A stretch of 64,000 bases of DNA from Solibacillus sp. FSL R5-0449. GTDB lineage: Bacteria > Bacillota > Bacilli > Bacillales_A > Planococcaceae. A program made the position numbers and the translations under genes. Location of the stretch: assembly GCF_037975215.1 (NCBI RefSeq), contig NZ_CP150239.1, positions 2,394,001 to 2,458,000 on the forward strand, given 5' to 3'. A model generated the notes under the pieces. That model searched no databases. It worked only from the letters and a program-made list of their open reading frames with translations, and was not told where the DNA came from. Below, piece after piece: positions 18,708-27,404 of this stretch. The first letter of the stretch is position 1; every line of letters starts with the position of its first letter.

Positions 18708-19088
18708 ATGGCTATTTTGTTACGACTTGCCATCATCCTTCTCATCATTTACATATTTTATAGAGGGGTACGCTACTTAATCGACCCAAAGCGTAAATTG
18801 GATGAGGCATATGAAAATGGACAATATTATTTTTATGATGATGTGAAAAACATTCGGAAAAACTTTTTCATTTCGTATAAGGGAGCATTATTTGAAGGAG
18901 AAAAGTATTTAGGTACGACAGACAATGCATTTGAAGTCGTCAGTATTTTCGTCTTTGTCCATGATGCGATGAAACTTCAAGGGTTTACGAAAGAAGATTT
19001 TTTGTATTTGGAAAGTGAAATTCTTATGAATTATCCAAACGCCACGATCAATTGGAAAAATCCGATTGAGCAACTAATGAAAGAGTAA
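18708..19088 (+). CDS. ysdB: Sigma-W pathway protein YsdB
   Basis: 126 residues from the ATG at 18708, which follows AAGGAGGAAG; the longer frame starting near 18603 overlaps the divergent dUTPase gene and has no ribosome site there. An N-terminal membrane anchor (about residues 3-20) precedes a soluble domain with the family signature YFYDDVKNIRKNF and GALFEGEKYLGTTDNAFEV. B. subtilis YsdB is linked to the sigma-W envelope-stress pathway and lies beside ysdA and ysdC, as here, although its orientation relative to ysdC is inverted in this genome. Confidence 0.85.
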   Translation: MAILLRLAIILLIIYIFYRGVRYLIDPKRKLDEAYENGQYYFYDDVKNIRKNFFISYKGALFEGEKYLGTTDNAFEVVSIFVFVHDAMKLQGFTKEDFLYLESEILMNYPNATINWKNPIEQLMKE

Positions 19089-19096
19089 CTGGAGAT

Positions 19097-19130
19097 AGCG
19101 AACCTCATAATTGAGAGGTTCGCTTTTTTG
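19097..19130 (+). terminator. Terminator of ysdB
   Basis: A perfect AGCGAACCTC / GAGGTTCGCT stem (19097-19106 with 19115-19124), followed by a T run on the plus strand. The roughly 210 bp beyond it hold no recognisable feature. Confidence 0.9.
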
Positions 19131-19343
19131 AAACCTTTTTCTACCATTACCAGTCCTTATATTTTCTTCCATCGGTTTAAATGTTGCGCTTAGCTCTATT
19201 GTAAATGAAATTAGACAAGCGCCTTTTTTCCAGCTAATGCCTGTTCACGAAAATGAGTGGTTCAGGCAAAGAAACGTATCAAATACCGCTTTTTTACTCC
19301 GATTGGTGTTGTAATGATACTCCTATTTTTTATCATATAAACC

Positions 19344-19373
19344 AAAAGGATGCTGCATTTTACTGCAGCATCC
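19344..19373 (-). terminator. Terminator of the AhpD-like gene
   Basis: A perfect GGATGCTGCA / TGCAGCATCC stem (19348-19357 with 19364-19373) and a short T run on the minus strand, immediately after the stop codon of the peroxidase-related gene. Confidence 0.8.
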
Positions 19374-19376
19374 TAT

Positions 19377-19967
19377 TTATCGATTATGTCCGTAATGCCC
19401 GGGATTTGCGACAGCTCCAATCGTACTTACCCAGCGGTTTGTATAATTGAAGAACCCGGCAACATACGCGGCTTCCAGTATTTCATGATCATTAAAGCCA
19501 GCCTCACGCAGTAAATCAACTTCTTTAGTCGTTATTTCATTTGGATATCTCGTAACCCGGTAAGCATAATCACATAACGCACGCTGCTTTTCCGTAAGTT
19601 TTGCAGAGCGGTAATTGTATGTTAATTGGTCCACCCATCCCGGATTTTTTGTTATTCCGCGGAGGACATCACTATGTGAAGTAAGGCAATAATTGCAATT
19701 ATTCGTCGAAGAGACAACAAGCCCGATCATTTCCTTGTCTGCTAACGACAAATAAGTTGTTTCTTCATTGAATAAGGAATATTTAAACTCCAAAAAACCT
19801 TTATACTGCAGCGCATTTAATGGAAGAATCTTAAACAAATTATTTACAAAACCGTTCTGCTCCAGTTGCTTTTCAACTTGTTCATCAAAAAGTTGCTGTA
19901 TATCATCCGGTATTTCCTCTTCATTTGGCTTTTGTAAATAAGACAATTGCTCTTCGTATTTCGTCAT
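19377..19967 (-). CDS. AhpD-like peroxidase-related protein (carboxymuconolactone decarboxylase fold)
   Basis: 196 residues from the ATG at 19967, which has GGGGAG at a good distance; an ATG twelve codons earlier lacks one. The carboxymuconolactone decarboxylase/AhpD fold is recognised from the redox motif NCNYCLTSHSD (the CxxCxxxH pattern, around residue 90) and the following ALCDYAYRVTRYPNEIT. Such proteins use the CxxC pair in peroxide reduction, often with a lipoyl or thioredoxin partner, but many stand-alone members are uncharacterised. The gene forms its own unit. Confidence 0.85.
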   Translation of the reverse strand: MTKYEEQLSYLQKPNEEEIPDDIQQLFDEQVEKQLEQNGFVNNLFKILPLNALQYKGFLEFKYSLFNEETTYLSLADKEMIGLVVSSTNNCNYCLTSHSDVLRGITKNPGWVDQLTYNYRSAKLTEKQRALCDYAYRVTRYPNEITTKEVDLLREAGFNDHEILEAAYVAGFFNYTNRWVSTIGAVANPGHYGHNR

Positions 19968-20054
19968 TTCATTACTCCCCGTTTTTAAATTTACTGAATT
20001 CATTATAAATTACAACTATTAAACTAACAAATGAATAATCTGCCATATTATACA

Positions 20055-20084
20055 AAAAAGCATAGACCTATTTAGTCTATGCTT
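20055..20084 (-). terminator. Terminator of ysdA
   Basis: A perfect AAGCATAGAC / GTCTATGCTT stem (20059-20068 with 20075-20084), followed by a T run on the minus strand, ten bases after the ysdA stop. Confidence 0.85.
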
Positions 20085-20094
20085 TAAAATGATA

Positions 20095-20355
20095 TTAAAA
20101 TAGCTGAACGAGTAAAAATACATGAATCGCTCCAAGTAAAGGAAAGCCAAATGCAAATTTGTTATGCTTTGTTTTATGACGGAATAAGTACATTCCTAAA
20201 ACACCGCCAAGTGCCCCTCCCAGAACGCCCAATGTTAATAATGTCCGTTCGGAAATACGCCATTCCTTCTTTTTGGCACGTTCTTTATCTATGTACATAT
20301 ATACACATAATACGAGTGAAACAACGGCAACATATGAAAGTGCTGCTAATTCCAT
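20095..20355 (-). CDS. ysdA: DUF1294 membrane protein YsdA
   Basis: 86 residues with three membrane segments: about 5-22, 38-58 and 70-86. It is the DUF1294 protein YsdA, which follows rplT in B. subtilis as it does here. The signature WRISERTLLTLGVLGGALG followed by LFRHKTKHNKFAFGFPLL is typical. Its function is unknown. It lies just after the rplT terminator, so it is either transcribed by readthrough or has its own weak promoter. Confidence 0.88.
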   Translation of the reverse strand: MELAALSYVAVVSLVLCVYMYIDKERAKKKEWRISERTLLTLGVLGGALGGVLGMYLFRHKTKHNKFAFGFPLLGAIHVFLLVQLF

Positions 20356-20372
20356 CTGAATTCCCCCTAGTC

Positions 20373-20410
20373 AAAAAAAGACTGATAAGGAGCAATTCCC
20401 TATCAGTCTT
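20373..20410 (-). terminator. Terminator of infC-rpmI-rplT
   Basis: An AAGACTGATAAGG / CCTATCAGTCTT stem with an 8-nt loop and a seven-T run on the minus strand. It lies about 80 bp after the rplT stop and directly before ysdA. Confidence 0.85.
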
Positions 20411-20488
20411 TATTATAGCTTCAACTAAATATTTTGCACCTGTCGCTTACGCTTTCAGTACAGAAATAGTTTTTGACAAGGTCAAAAA

Positions 20489-20863
<375 letters not shown>

Positions 20864-20923
20864 CTAATTCTTTCGAATGCTTAATTTTATTTTTGTTTTT
20901 AATAATCTTTTAAACGGTCAAGA

Positions 20924-21124
20924 TTATTTCATGTAAGTTAATAATGTACGGATACGCTTGAAATCGCCTGAAGTTGCAACTTTTGCTTTACGTAAGTGAC
21001 GTTTTGCTTTAGTTGATTTGTTAGCGAATAAGTGAGAGCCATAAGCACGGTCAAATTTTAATTTACCAGTACCTGTTTTTTTGAAACGTTTCGCAGCTCC
21101 ACGGTGAGTTTTCATTTTTGGCAT
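20924..21124 (-). CDS. rpmI: 50S ribosomal protein L35
   Basis: 66 residues, strongly basic, with the family signature [20 protein letters not shown] at the start. It is part of the large subunit. It lies between infC and rplT, 35 nt after infC, in the order conserved in almost all bacteria. The ribosome site is AGGAGGAAAT. Confidence 0.98.
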   Translation of the reverse strand: MPKMKTHRGAAKRFKKTGTGKLKFDRAYGSHLFANKSTKAKRHLRKAKVATSGDFKRIRTLLTYMK

Positions 21125-21159
21125 GTCGATTTCCTCCTAAACTTGTTTCTACATACGTA

Positions 21160-21675
21160 TTATTTCTCTGTCTTCGGTTGAAGAACTAAGAACATGCTTC
21201 GGCCTTCCATCTTCGGTTTTTGCTCAACCGTAGATACTTCAGCACAAGCTTCAGCAAAGCGATCCAGCACACGCTGACCAATTTCTTTGTGTGTGATTGC
21301 ACGACCTTTAAAGCGAATTGAAGCTTTAACTTTATCTCCTTTTTCAAGGAACTTAATCGCATTACGTAATTTCGTTTGAAAATCATGTTCATCGATTGTT
21401 GGGCTCAAACGAACCTCTTTCATTACGATTACTTTAGAGTTTTTACGAATTTCACGGTCTTTCTTTTGCTGTTCAAACTTAAATTTACCATAGTCCATGA
21501 TACGAGCGACTGGTGGCTTGGCTTGAGGGGCCACAAGGACAAGATCCAAGTTAGCACGAGCGGCAATTTCCAACGCTTCTGTACGCGTTTTTAGACCAAG
21601 CTGATCACCATTGTGGTCAATTAGACGAAGTTCGCGCGCGCGGATGCCTTCGTTTACATACATGTCTTTGCTAAT
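21160..21675 (-). CDS. infC: Translation initiation factor IF-3 (ATT start)
   Basis: 171 residues when started at the ATT at 21673-21675, giving an N-terminus [15 protein letters not shown] that aligns with B. subtilis IF-3. GGAGG lies 9 nt upstream of this ATT and the in-frame ATG four codons later has a poorer spacing. A much longer frame reaches 21840 but runs through the leader terminator, so it is not coding. IF-3 has an N-terminal domain, a basic linker ([19 protein letters not shown]) and a C-terminal domain that binds the 30S subunit. The AUU start allows IF-3 to limit its own synthesis, because IF-3 discriminates against non-standard start codons. Confidence 0.93.
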   Translation of the reverse strand: MSKDMYVNEGIRARELRLIDHNGDQLGLKTRTEALEIAARANLDLVLVAPQAKPPVARIMDYGKFKFEQQKKDREIRKNSKVIVMKEVRLSPTIDEHDFQTKLRNAIKFLEKGDKVKASIRFKGRAITHKEIGQRVLDRFAEACAEVSTVEQKPKMEGRSMFLVLQPKTEK

Positions 21676-21946
21676 ATTAATCCACCTCCAAGTGTTTGTC
21701 GCGAATACATGAGTTGGTGTAAAGTATAACCCTGTCGAACGGTACACCTCTGCGTGATGTCCATATGTTCTTCTTGTCTTTACAAACAAAAAGGACGGAC
21801 ATTTGAGATGTCCGCCCGCTATATGTGCATACGCATTCATGCGTAAAACAATTCAACGTTTCTGATACCTGCACGTAACTTATATAAAAGCACTTGTCAG
21901 GTGAGAAGCGGGCAGCCTCTACTTTCAAACTTTTGTATTCATAACC
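21676..21946 (-). promoter_or_regulatory. infC-rpmI-rplT attenuator leader (L20-leader type)
   Basis: This 270-nt untranslated leader contains an intrinsic terminator: GGGCGGACAT pairs with ATGTCCGTCC (21793-21817) and is followed by a T run on the minus strand, about 115 nt before the infC start. In Bacillales this position carries the ribosomal L20 leader, in which L20 promotes termination. The hairpin and context are seen; binding by L20 is inferred from the family. Confidence 0.8.
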
Positions 21947-21952
21947 TAAATA

Positions 21953-21981
21953 ATCTTAACACGAGCTTAAAGTAACGTCAA
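21953..21981 (-). promoter_or_regulatory. Sigma-A promoter of infC-rpmI-rplT
   Basis: TTGACG and TAAGAT spaced by 17 bp on the minus strand, giving a start near 21946 and the 270-nt leader described above. Confidence 0.6.
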
Positions 21982-22053
21982 GCATTTTTATATGATTAAT
22001 TTTATTGTTTCTCTTTTTTTTTTAAAATAAATGAAATTAATTTTCATTTCCAG

Positions 22054-22078
22054 GTTTTACTTAAAAAATTAGTGGTAT
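22054..22078 (+). promoter_or_regulatory. Candidate sigma-B promoter of the first Mn catalase gene
   Basis: GTTTTA and TGGTAT are spaced by 13 bp, close to the sigma-B pattern GTTTAA-N12-15-GGGTAT. It lies 44 bp before the start codon. B. subtilis ydbD, the likely orthologue, is a sigma-B stress gene by my recollection. Confidence 0.4.
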
Positions 22079-22122
22079 CTAATTAAGGACTCACATTTTA
22101 TCGATAGGAGGAATTTTTTAAT

Positions 22123-22959
22123 ATGTTCAGACATCAAAAAGAATTACAATTTGAGGTAAAAGTTGAAAGACCAGATCCATTATTAGCGAAACAAGTTCAG
22201 GAAGTTCTTGGCGGTCAGTTCGGTGAAATGAGTGTCATGATGCAATACCTTTTCCAAGGTTGGAACTGTCGTGGCGAAGAAAAATACAAAGACTTATTAA
22301 TGGATATCGGTACCGAAGAAATCGGTCACGTTGAAATGCTATGTTCTTTAATTAGTCAATTACTTGATGGTGCATCACCTGATGACCAGCAAAAAATTGC
22401 GCAAGATCCGATGATGGATTCAATTATGGGCGGCATCAATCCGCAGCACTTAATTGTTAGTGGTTTAGGGGCTACTCCAAAAGACTCTAACGGTATACCA
22501 TGGAATGCCGGTTATATCGCAGCGAGTGGTAACCTGCTTGCAGACTTCCGCGCTAACTTAAATGCAGAATCACAAGGCCGTTTACAAGTTGCGCGTTTAT
22601 ACCATATGACAAAAGATGAAGGTGTACGTACAGTATTCAGAAAAATGCTGGCACGTGACCGTTACCACCAATATCAATGGATGGCAGCTATTAAAGAGCT
22701 TGAAGAAAAGAAAGGCGTCGTCGTTCCTGCTTCATTTGCACCGGAAGACGAGTTGGAAGCTCAGCCGCATGCTTATGAACTATGGAGCTTATCTGAGGGT
22801 ACAGCTTCTAAAAATGGTCCGTGGGCACAAGGTACAGCACCGGATGGAACTGGGGAATTTGTTTTCTTGGATAACCCGGCACCAATGGGACAAGTACCAA
22901 ACCCGGTCGTACCGCCAACAACGCTACACCATGATATCGATGTAGACAAAAAATTATAA
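22123..22959 (+). CDS. Manganese catalase (YdbD-type), paralogue 1
   Basis: 278 residues, a non-haem dimanganese catalase converting hydrogen peroxide to water and oxygen. The ferritin-like ligands are all present: Glu35 in QFGEMS, Glu66 and His69 in TEEIGHVEM, Glu149 in NLNAESQGR and His182 in RDRYHQ. The length and C-terminal extension resemble B. subtilis YdbD, not the shorter coat protein CotJC. The ATG follows TAGGAGGAAT. It faces a second full-length paralogue across a shared terminator. The C-terminal tail (after about 200) diverges most from the paralogue. Confidence 0.93.
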   Translation: MFRHQKELQFEVKVERPDPLLAKQVQEVLGGQFGEMSVMMQYLFQGWNCRGEEKYKDLLMDIGTEEIGHVEMLCSLISQLLDGASPDDQQKIAQDPMMDSIMGGINPQHLIVSGLGATPKDSNGIPWNAGYIAASGNLLADFRANLNAESQGRLQVARLYHMTKDEGVRTVFRKMLARDRYHQYQWMAAIKELEEKKGVVVPASFAPEDELEAQPHAYELWSLSEGTASKNGPWAQGTAPDGTGEFVFLDNPAPMGQVPNPVVPPTTLHHDIDVDKKL

Positions 22960-22966
22960 TCTACTA

Positions 22967-23016
22967 TAAAAACTGTCCTCGACCTTATATTACCTACAGG
23001 TCGAGGACAGTTTTTT
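22967..23016. terminator. Shared bidirectional terminator of the two catalase genes
   Basis: A perfect 17-bp stem, AAAACTGTCCTCGACCT and its complement (22969-22985 with 22998-23014), with T runs on both strands and a 12-nt loop. It is the strongest hairpin in the window. Confidence 0.92.
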
Positions 23017-23018
23017 AT

Positions 23019-23843
23019 TTACATCATATTAGGTGGTGTGTCGAAAATAGTTGGTGGTGCTGGACGTAAAACAGGAGCCGGTGCAAAAGGCTGCGGGTGT
23101 TCCACATAATTGAAGACACCTTCCCCGTCCATACTCGGTCCATGTGCCCAACGTCCGTGTGCACTTTCATTTCCGCGGGAGAAGTTGAATAATGTATAGG
23201 CTACTTCACGTTTTTCAAGTTCTTTAGGGAAGGTACTCGGCACAACAATATTTTCCTGAGCCTCTAATTCTTTAATCGCAGCTACCCACTGATTTTGGTG
23301 CATTGTATCTCTAGCAAGCAGCCATGAAAACATATCACGTACACCCGGATCTTCCGTTTCATAATAAAGACGCGCTACCTGTAAACGCCCTTGCGATTCG
23401 GCATTCAGATTCGCACGGAAATCCGCCAGTAAGTTTCCGCTTGCTGCAATATAGCCCGCATTCCATGGTACCCCATTGGAATCTTTCGGCGCTGCCCCTA
23501 GACCAGTGACGATTATATGCTGGGGATTACTGCCTCCTAGAATTGCTGCGATCAATGGGTCCTTTGCAGCCTCATCCAGTGCTACAGGCTCAACACCATC
23601 CAGCAATCTCGCAATCATTGTCGAAATCATTTCAATATGTGCAAGTTCTTCCGTGCCTGTATCCATCAGTAAGTCACGGTATTTTTCATTGCCTCTCGTA
23701 TTCCAGCCTTGAAATAAGTATTGTAGCGCTACCGACATTTCTCCAAATTGACCACCTAGAATTTCCTGCATTTTACGGGCCATAACCGGATCCGGTCTGC
23801 ACGGCTTGGCTTCATATTGCAGTTCCTTTATATGATAAAACAT
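23019..23843 (-). CDS. Manganese catalase (YdbD-type), paralogue 2
   Basis: 274 residues, homologous along its whole length to the convergent gene at 22123. It retains the dimanganese ligands Glu35, Glu66, His69, the Glu in NLNAESQGR and the His in RDTMHQ. Compared with paralogue 1 it has a Pro-rich tail (APAPVLRPAPPTI) and a Cys at residue 15. The ATG follows AAAGGAGTG. Upstream is a CATATAGTA element resembling mother-cell sigma-E/K -10 boxes, so it may be a sporulation enzyme, while its partner looks stress-controlled. The different control is inference. Confidence 0.93.
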   Translation of the reverse strand: MFYHIKELQYEAKPCRPDPVMARKMQEILGGQFGEMSVALQYLFQGWNTRGNEKYRDLLMDTGTEELAHIEMISTMIARLLDGVEPVALDEAAKDPLIAAILGGSNPQHIIVTGLGAAPKDSNGVPWNAGYIAASGNLLADFRANLNAESQGRLQVARLYYETEDPGVRDMFSWLLARDTMHQNQWVAAIKELEAQENIVVPSTFPKELEKREVAYTLFNFSRGNESAHGRWAHGPSMDGEGVFNYVEHPQPFAPAPVLRPAPPTIFDTPPNMM

Positions 23844-23867
23844 TCATTCACTCCTTTTATATTTCCT

Positions 23868-23876
23868 ACTATATGC
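23868..23876 (-). promoter_or_regulatory. Candidate sigma-E/K -10 element of paralogue 2
   Basis: CATATAGTA on the minus strand fits the CATANNNTA -10 pattern of the sporulation sigma factors E and K, 25 bp before the start codon. No convincing -35 element accompanies it. Confidence 0.3.
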
Positions 23877-23940
23877 ATTTATTTAAAAAATGCTTTAAGA
23901 AATATAAAAATGAAAAACGGAACTTGCATTTCGAAAGCTA

Positions 23941-23971
23941 AAAAGGCGGCCCACAAAATAAGGGCCGCCTT
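23941..23971 (-). terminator. Terminator of thrS
   Basis: A perfect GC-rich AAGGCGGCCC / GGGCCGCCTT stem (23943-23952 with 23962-23971) and a T run on the minus strand, next to the thrS stop. Confidence 0.88.
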
Positions 23972-23978
23972 CTTCATA

Positions 23979-25910
23979 TTATTTCTTCACTTCTGCTGTA
24001 ATATCTGCAAGGAACTGTTCAAAGCTGATTGTTTCTGAATCCTTTGAACCATAGCGGCGGATATTTACCGCATTTTCTGCTACTTCTTTATCTCCAAGTA
24101 CAAGCATGTACGGGATTTTTTGCATTTGTGCTTCACGGATTTTGTAACCTAGTTTTTCTTCACGGTCATCCATTTCTACACGGATACCAGCTGCTGCTAA
24201 TTTTTCTTGTACTTCGCGTGCATAATCATAGTGCACTGCGTTTGATACAGGAATAATTGTCGCTTGCACCGGTGCCAACCATGTCGGGAATGCTCCTTTG
24301 TATTCTTCGATCAAGAATGCTACGAAACGTTCCATTGTTGATACAACACCACGGTGAATAACTACTGGACGTTGTGGCTGCCCATCTTCACCAATGTAAG
24401 AAAGGTCAAAACGTTGTGGCAATAAGAAGTCAAGTTGTGCAGTGGATAAAGTTTCCTCTTTACCAATTGCTGTTTTTACTTGAACATCAAGTTTTGGACC
24501 ATAGAATGCTGCTTCGTCTTCTGCGATGAAGTAGTCATAGCCAAGCTCATCCATTGCTTCTTTTAACATTGCCTGTGCAGTTTCCCACATTTGATCGTCA
24601 TCAAAGTATTTCTCTGTGTTGTTCGGATCGCGGTAAGAAAGACGGAATGAGAAGTCTTTTAGATCGAAGTCTTTATATACTTCTAAAATCAGTTCCACTA
24701 CTTTTTTGAATTCTGCCTTAATTTGATCTGGTCGTACGAAAATGTGTGCGTCATTTAAAGTCATCCCGCGTACACGTTGCAATCCAGATACCGCTCCACT
24801 CATTTCATAACGGTGCATTGTACCAAGCTCCGCAATACGGATTGGCAAGTGACGGTAAGAGTGCAGACCGTTTTTGAATACCATCATATGGTGAGGACAG
24901 TTCATTGGACGTAAAACAAGTGTTTCATTGTCCATTTCCATTGGAGGGAACATGCCGTCTTGATAGTGCTCCCAGTGACCTGATGTTTCATATAGTTTTT
25001 TCGAGCCAAGCACTGGTGTATATACGTGTTTGTAACCTAAAGATAATTCTTTGTCTACGATGTAGCGTTCGATTGTACGGCGGATTGTTGCACCGTTTGG
25101 TAACCATAGCGGTAACCCTTGACCAACAGTTTGGCTAGTCATGAATAAATCCAATTCTTTACCGATTTTACGGTGGTCACGTTCTTTTGCTTCTTCAAGC
25201 ATTTGAAGATGGTGCTTTAACTCGTCTTTTGTGAAGAATGCAGTACCGTAAATACGTTGCAGCATTTTGTTGTCTGAGTTACCGCGCCAGTATGCACCAG
25301 CTAATGATAATAGTTTGAACTCTTTTAATTTGCCTGTAGATGGTACGTGTACACCACGGCAAAGGTCAAAGAAATCGCCTTGGTAGTAAATTGATACTTG
25401 GTCATCAGCTGGAATTGCTTCAAGTAGTTCTAATTTATACTCGTCGCCAACTTCCTCGTAGATTTTTTGTGCTTCATCACGAGAAACGTTTTTGCGCTCG
25501 ATTTCGATGTTTTCAGAAATGATCTTTTTCATTTCTTTTTCGATTGCTGGTAAATCTTCTGCAGTAATCGGTGTTGGTGAATCGATGTCATAGTAGAAGC
25601 CTGAATCGATAACTGGACCGATACCTAATTTTACATCTGGATATAGACGTTTTACTGCCTGTGCTGTTAAGTGGGCAGTTGAGTGACGAAGGATTTCTAA
25701 TGCTTCGTCTGATTTGTTTGTAATGATTTCGATTGCACCGTCTTGTTCGATCCCTGTTTTTGCATCGATTAATGTGCCATTGATTTTACCTGCTAATGTT
25801 GATTTTTTAAGTCCTGGGCTGATTGAACCTGCAACGTCCAATGTAGATGTTCCCTTGGCGAATTCCTTTACTGCGCCATCCGGGAATGTTAATTTGATCA
25901 TTTCTGACAT
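23979..25910 (-). CDS. thrS: Threonine--tRNA ligase
   Basis: 643 residues, the same as B. subtilis ThrS. It charges tRNA-Thr. Domains in order are TGS (about 1-64), the editing domain with the [16 protein letters not shown] motif (about 70-240), the class II catalytic core (about 245-540; [18 protein letters not shown] carries zinc ligand Cys and nearby residues) and the anticodon-binding domain (about 545-643). The ATG follows AAAGGAGGAC. The gene is monocistronic, controlled by a threonine T-box, and its 5' leader also contains repeat copy C. Confidence 0.98.
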   Translation of the reverse strand: MSEMIKLTFPDGAVKEFAKGTSTLDVAGSISPGLKKSTLAGKINGTLIDAKTGIEQDGAIEIITNKSDEALEILRHSTAHLTAQAVKRLYPDVKLGIGPVIDSGFYYDIDSPTPITAEDLPAIEKEMKKIISENIEIERKNVSRDEAQKIYEEVGDEYKLELLEAIPADDQVSIYYQGDFFDLCRGVHVPSTGKLKEFKLLSLAGAYWRGNSDNKMLQRIYGTAFFTKDELKHHLQMLEEAKERDHRKIGKELDLFMTSQTVGQGLPLWLPNGATIRRTIERYIVDKELSLGYKHVYTPVLGSKKLYETSGHWEHYQDGMFPPMEMDNETLVLRPMNCPHHMMVFKNGLHSYRHLPIRIAELGTMHRYEMSGAVSGLQRVRGMTLNDAHIFVRPDQIKAEFKKVVELILEVYKDFDLKDFSFRLSYRDPNNTEKYFDDDQMWETAQAMLKEAMDELGYDYFIAEDEAAFYGPKLDVQVKTAIGKEETLSTAQLDFLLPQRFDLSYIGEDGQPQRPVVIHRGVVSTMERFVAFLIEEYKGAFPTWLAPVQATIIPVSNAVHYDYAREVQEKLAAAGIRVEMDDREEKLGYKIREAQMQKIPYMLVLGDKEVAENAVNIRRYGSKDSETISFEQFLADITAEVKK

Positions 25911-25965
25911 GTTGTTGTCCTCCTTTTAAATATTTGAAAGTGATAAAATGCCGTCTTTAAATGCC

Positions 25966-26066
25966 GTTGATTTCCGTTTCGGTTACGCTTTCCGCGGGCA
26001 CGGCTCGAGCCTGTAGTCTCTCACTCGTGCTTTTCCCGCTGGAGTCGAACCTCCACTCCAATCAAC
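25966..26066 (+). repeat. Interspersed palindromic repeat, copy C
   Basis: A 101-bp element bounded by GTTGAT and ATCAAC with the same internal order as copies A and B: GCTTTCCGCGGGC, a short GAGCCTGTAGTCTC hairpin, TTTCCCGC, GGAGTCG and CCTCCA-TCCAATCAA. It lacks the GGGACATAACCC box and the terminator hairpin. It sits between the T-box terminator (26133) and the thrS start codon, so it is transcribed as part of the thrS leader. Confidence 0.8.
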
Positions 26067-26132
26067 TAGTTTTCCCTGCAAATATCATTTCACTACTCTT
26101 TTATAAAATTTGTTCAGCACTTTTAGGCAAAA

Positions 26133-26382
26133 TAAAAAGCACCGTCCCAACAAAGGGACGATGCTGTATGCTCGTGGTGCCACCCTTCTTCCTTCTTCGT
26201 TAAACGAATCAGAAGCTCTCGGTCAGTTAACGTACTGAGAAACGATGACGGATTGGCCCCGTCACTGCTCGAAGGTAGTAAAGTATAACGCTTGTGCTAG
26301 GAAGCTTGCAGCCGTGTCTTCCCTCTCTAAAAGCCAGTTCGTTAAACTTGTTGTCCTTTTCAATGCATTTATTGTTTATTTA
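26133..26382 (-). promoter_or_regulatory. T-box leader of thrS
   Basis: The minus strand carries AGGGTGGCACCACGAG (26171-26186) and a terminator stem GCACCGTCCC / GGGACGATGC (26139-26164) with a T run. Stem I has AGAGAGGG and a GC-rich distal arm. The specifier candidate is ACC at 26274-26276, a Thr codon; ACT three bases earlier is an alternative. Uncharged tRNA-Thr should favour antitermination. Confidence 0.9.
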
Positions 26383-26389
26383 CGTACAA

Positions 26390-26418
26390 AGTATACGCTC
26401 GATTTTGGAGAAAAGCAA
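26390..26418 (-). promoter_or_regulatory. Sigma-A promoter of thrS
   Basis: TTGCTT and TATACT spaced by 17 bp on the minus strand. Transcription would start near 26382, the base of the T-box leader. Confidence 0.6.
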
Positions 26419-26444
26419 TATTGAAAAATAAAACTTTTAATATT

Positions 26445-27404
26445 TTATTTTCTGCGGTTTGTTCCGGTAATCTCAAGCGGTGTTGTTAATGCTTGGACCC
26501 GTTGTAAAATACGGCCCGATTTCATTTCATCTATTGCCCCGTGTTCTGTTACGGACCATTGTTCTTCCAACTGTTTGTAATTGAAATTTGAAGAGATAAA
26601 TGTCGGCAATTTTTCTGCCATACGGTAATGCAGGATCGATCCGATAATTTCATCTCTTGTCCATGTAGAAATCGGCTCAGAGCCAACATCATCAAGCATT
26701 AATACCGGCACTTTTTTTACAAAGTCGATTTTTTGTTCAATCGATCCTTCTGTTACCGACGACTTTAATTCACGGATGAATTCCGGCATATATACTAATA
26801 ACGTTTGAATACGTTCTTTCGATAAAGCATTTGCAATCGCACCTAAAATATAGGTTTTCCCAACACCAAATGTTCCGTATAAATACAGCCCTTTTGCAGG
26901 AAGCTCCTTCGTCTCGCGGTATTGCTTTCTAAACTCAACCATAAACTGGGTCGCTGCCATGCGGGAGTTATCGTTCATATCCATTTCATTAAAGTCTGCC
27001 TTTAGGACATCTTTCGGCATATACATCGTCTTCATCATGGAAGCCAGTTCACGCTGGTCATCTTCTTTAAGCATTTGTTCGCACTTTTTGTAAATGATAT
27101 TAATCTGACCATTCGAAAGCATTAATTGCGGAACATGGCCTTTATAGAAATTTTGGCATTGCGCGGTAGAACCTGCTCCACAGCAAGTGTGTTTTTGTTC
27201 CACAAATTCAAAAAGAGTTGTCATGCCATATTGAATAACAGCCGAGTTTTCCGTCATATTATGGTCTTCCATAAACTGTTTTACACTTGGGTGTGAAAGG
27301 ACACGGTTTTTTAATTCATTATATTTTTGCTCAAAAGATGGGATATTTATTTTATTGAGCGAATCTTTTATTGGTTCGATTGTACTCACCTGCTTTTTAA
27401 TCAC
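26445..27404 (-). CDS. dnaI: Primosomal protein DnaI (helicase loader)
   Basis: About 319 residues, an AAA+ ATPase that loads the replicative helicase with DnaB and DnaD. An N-terminal helicase-binding domain has a Cys/His cluster (C74, C75, C83, H90, C108) matching the zinc site region. Walker A is GTFGVGKT at 177-184, Walker B VLMLDDVG with Asp238-239, and SSNF is sensor I. The start is unclear: a GTG at 27404, a GTG at 27389, or the Ile (ATC) at 27380, which aligns with the Met of B. subtilis DnaI and follows AGGTGAG. The gene overlaps the end of dnaB by eight bases, so translational coupling is likely. Confidence 0.93.
   Translation of the reverse strand: MIKKQVSTIEPIKDSLNKINIPSFEQKYNELKNRVLSHPSVKQFMEDHNMTENSAVIQYGMTTLFEFVEQKHTCCGAGSTAQCQNFYKGHVPQLMLSNGQINIIYKKCEQMLKEDDQRELASMMKTMYMPKDVLKADFNEMDMNDNSRMAATQFMVEFRKQYRETKELPAKGLYLYGTFGVGKTYILGAIANALSKERIQTLLVYMPEFIRELKSSVTEGSIEQKIDFVKKVPVLMLDDVGSEPISTWTRDEIIGSILHYRMAEKLPTFISSNFNYKQLEEQWSVTEHGAIDEMKSGRILQRVQALTTPLEITGTNRRK

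Noticed and set aside
21676-21840. N-terminal extension of infC to 21840
   Set aside because: It would read through the leader terminator hairpin, and no IF-3 family member has such an extension.
22123-23843. The catalases as CotJC spore-coat proteins
   Set aside because: Both are about 275 residues with a long C-terminal tail, fitting YdbD-type enzymes; CotJC is shorter and has cotJA/cotJB neighbours, which are absent.
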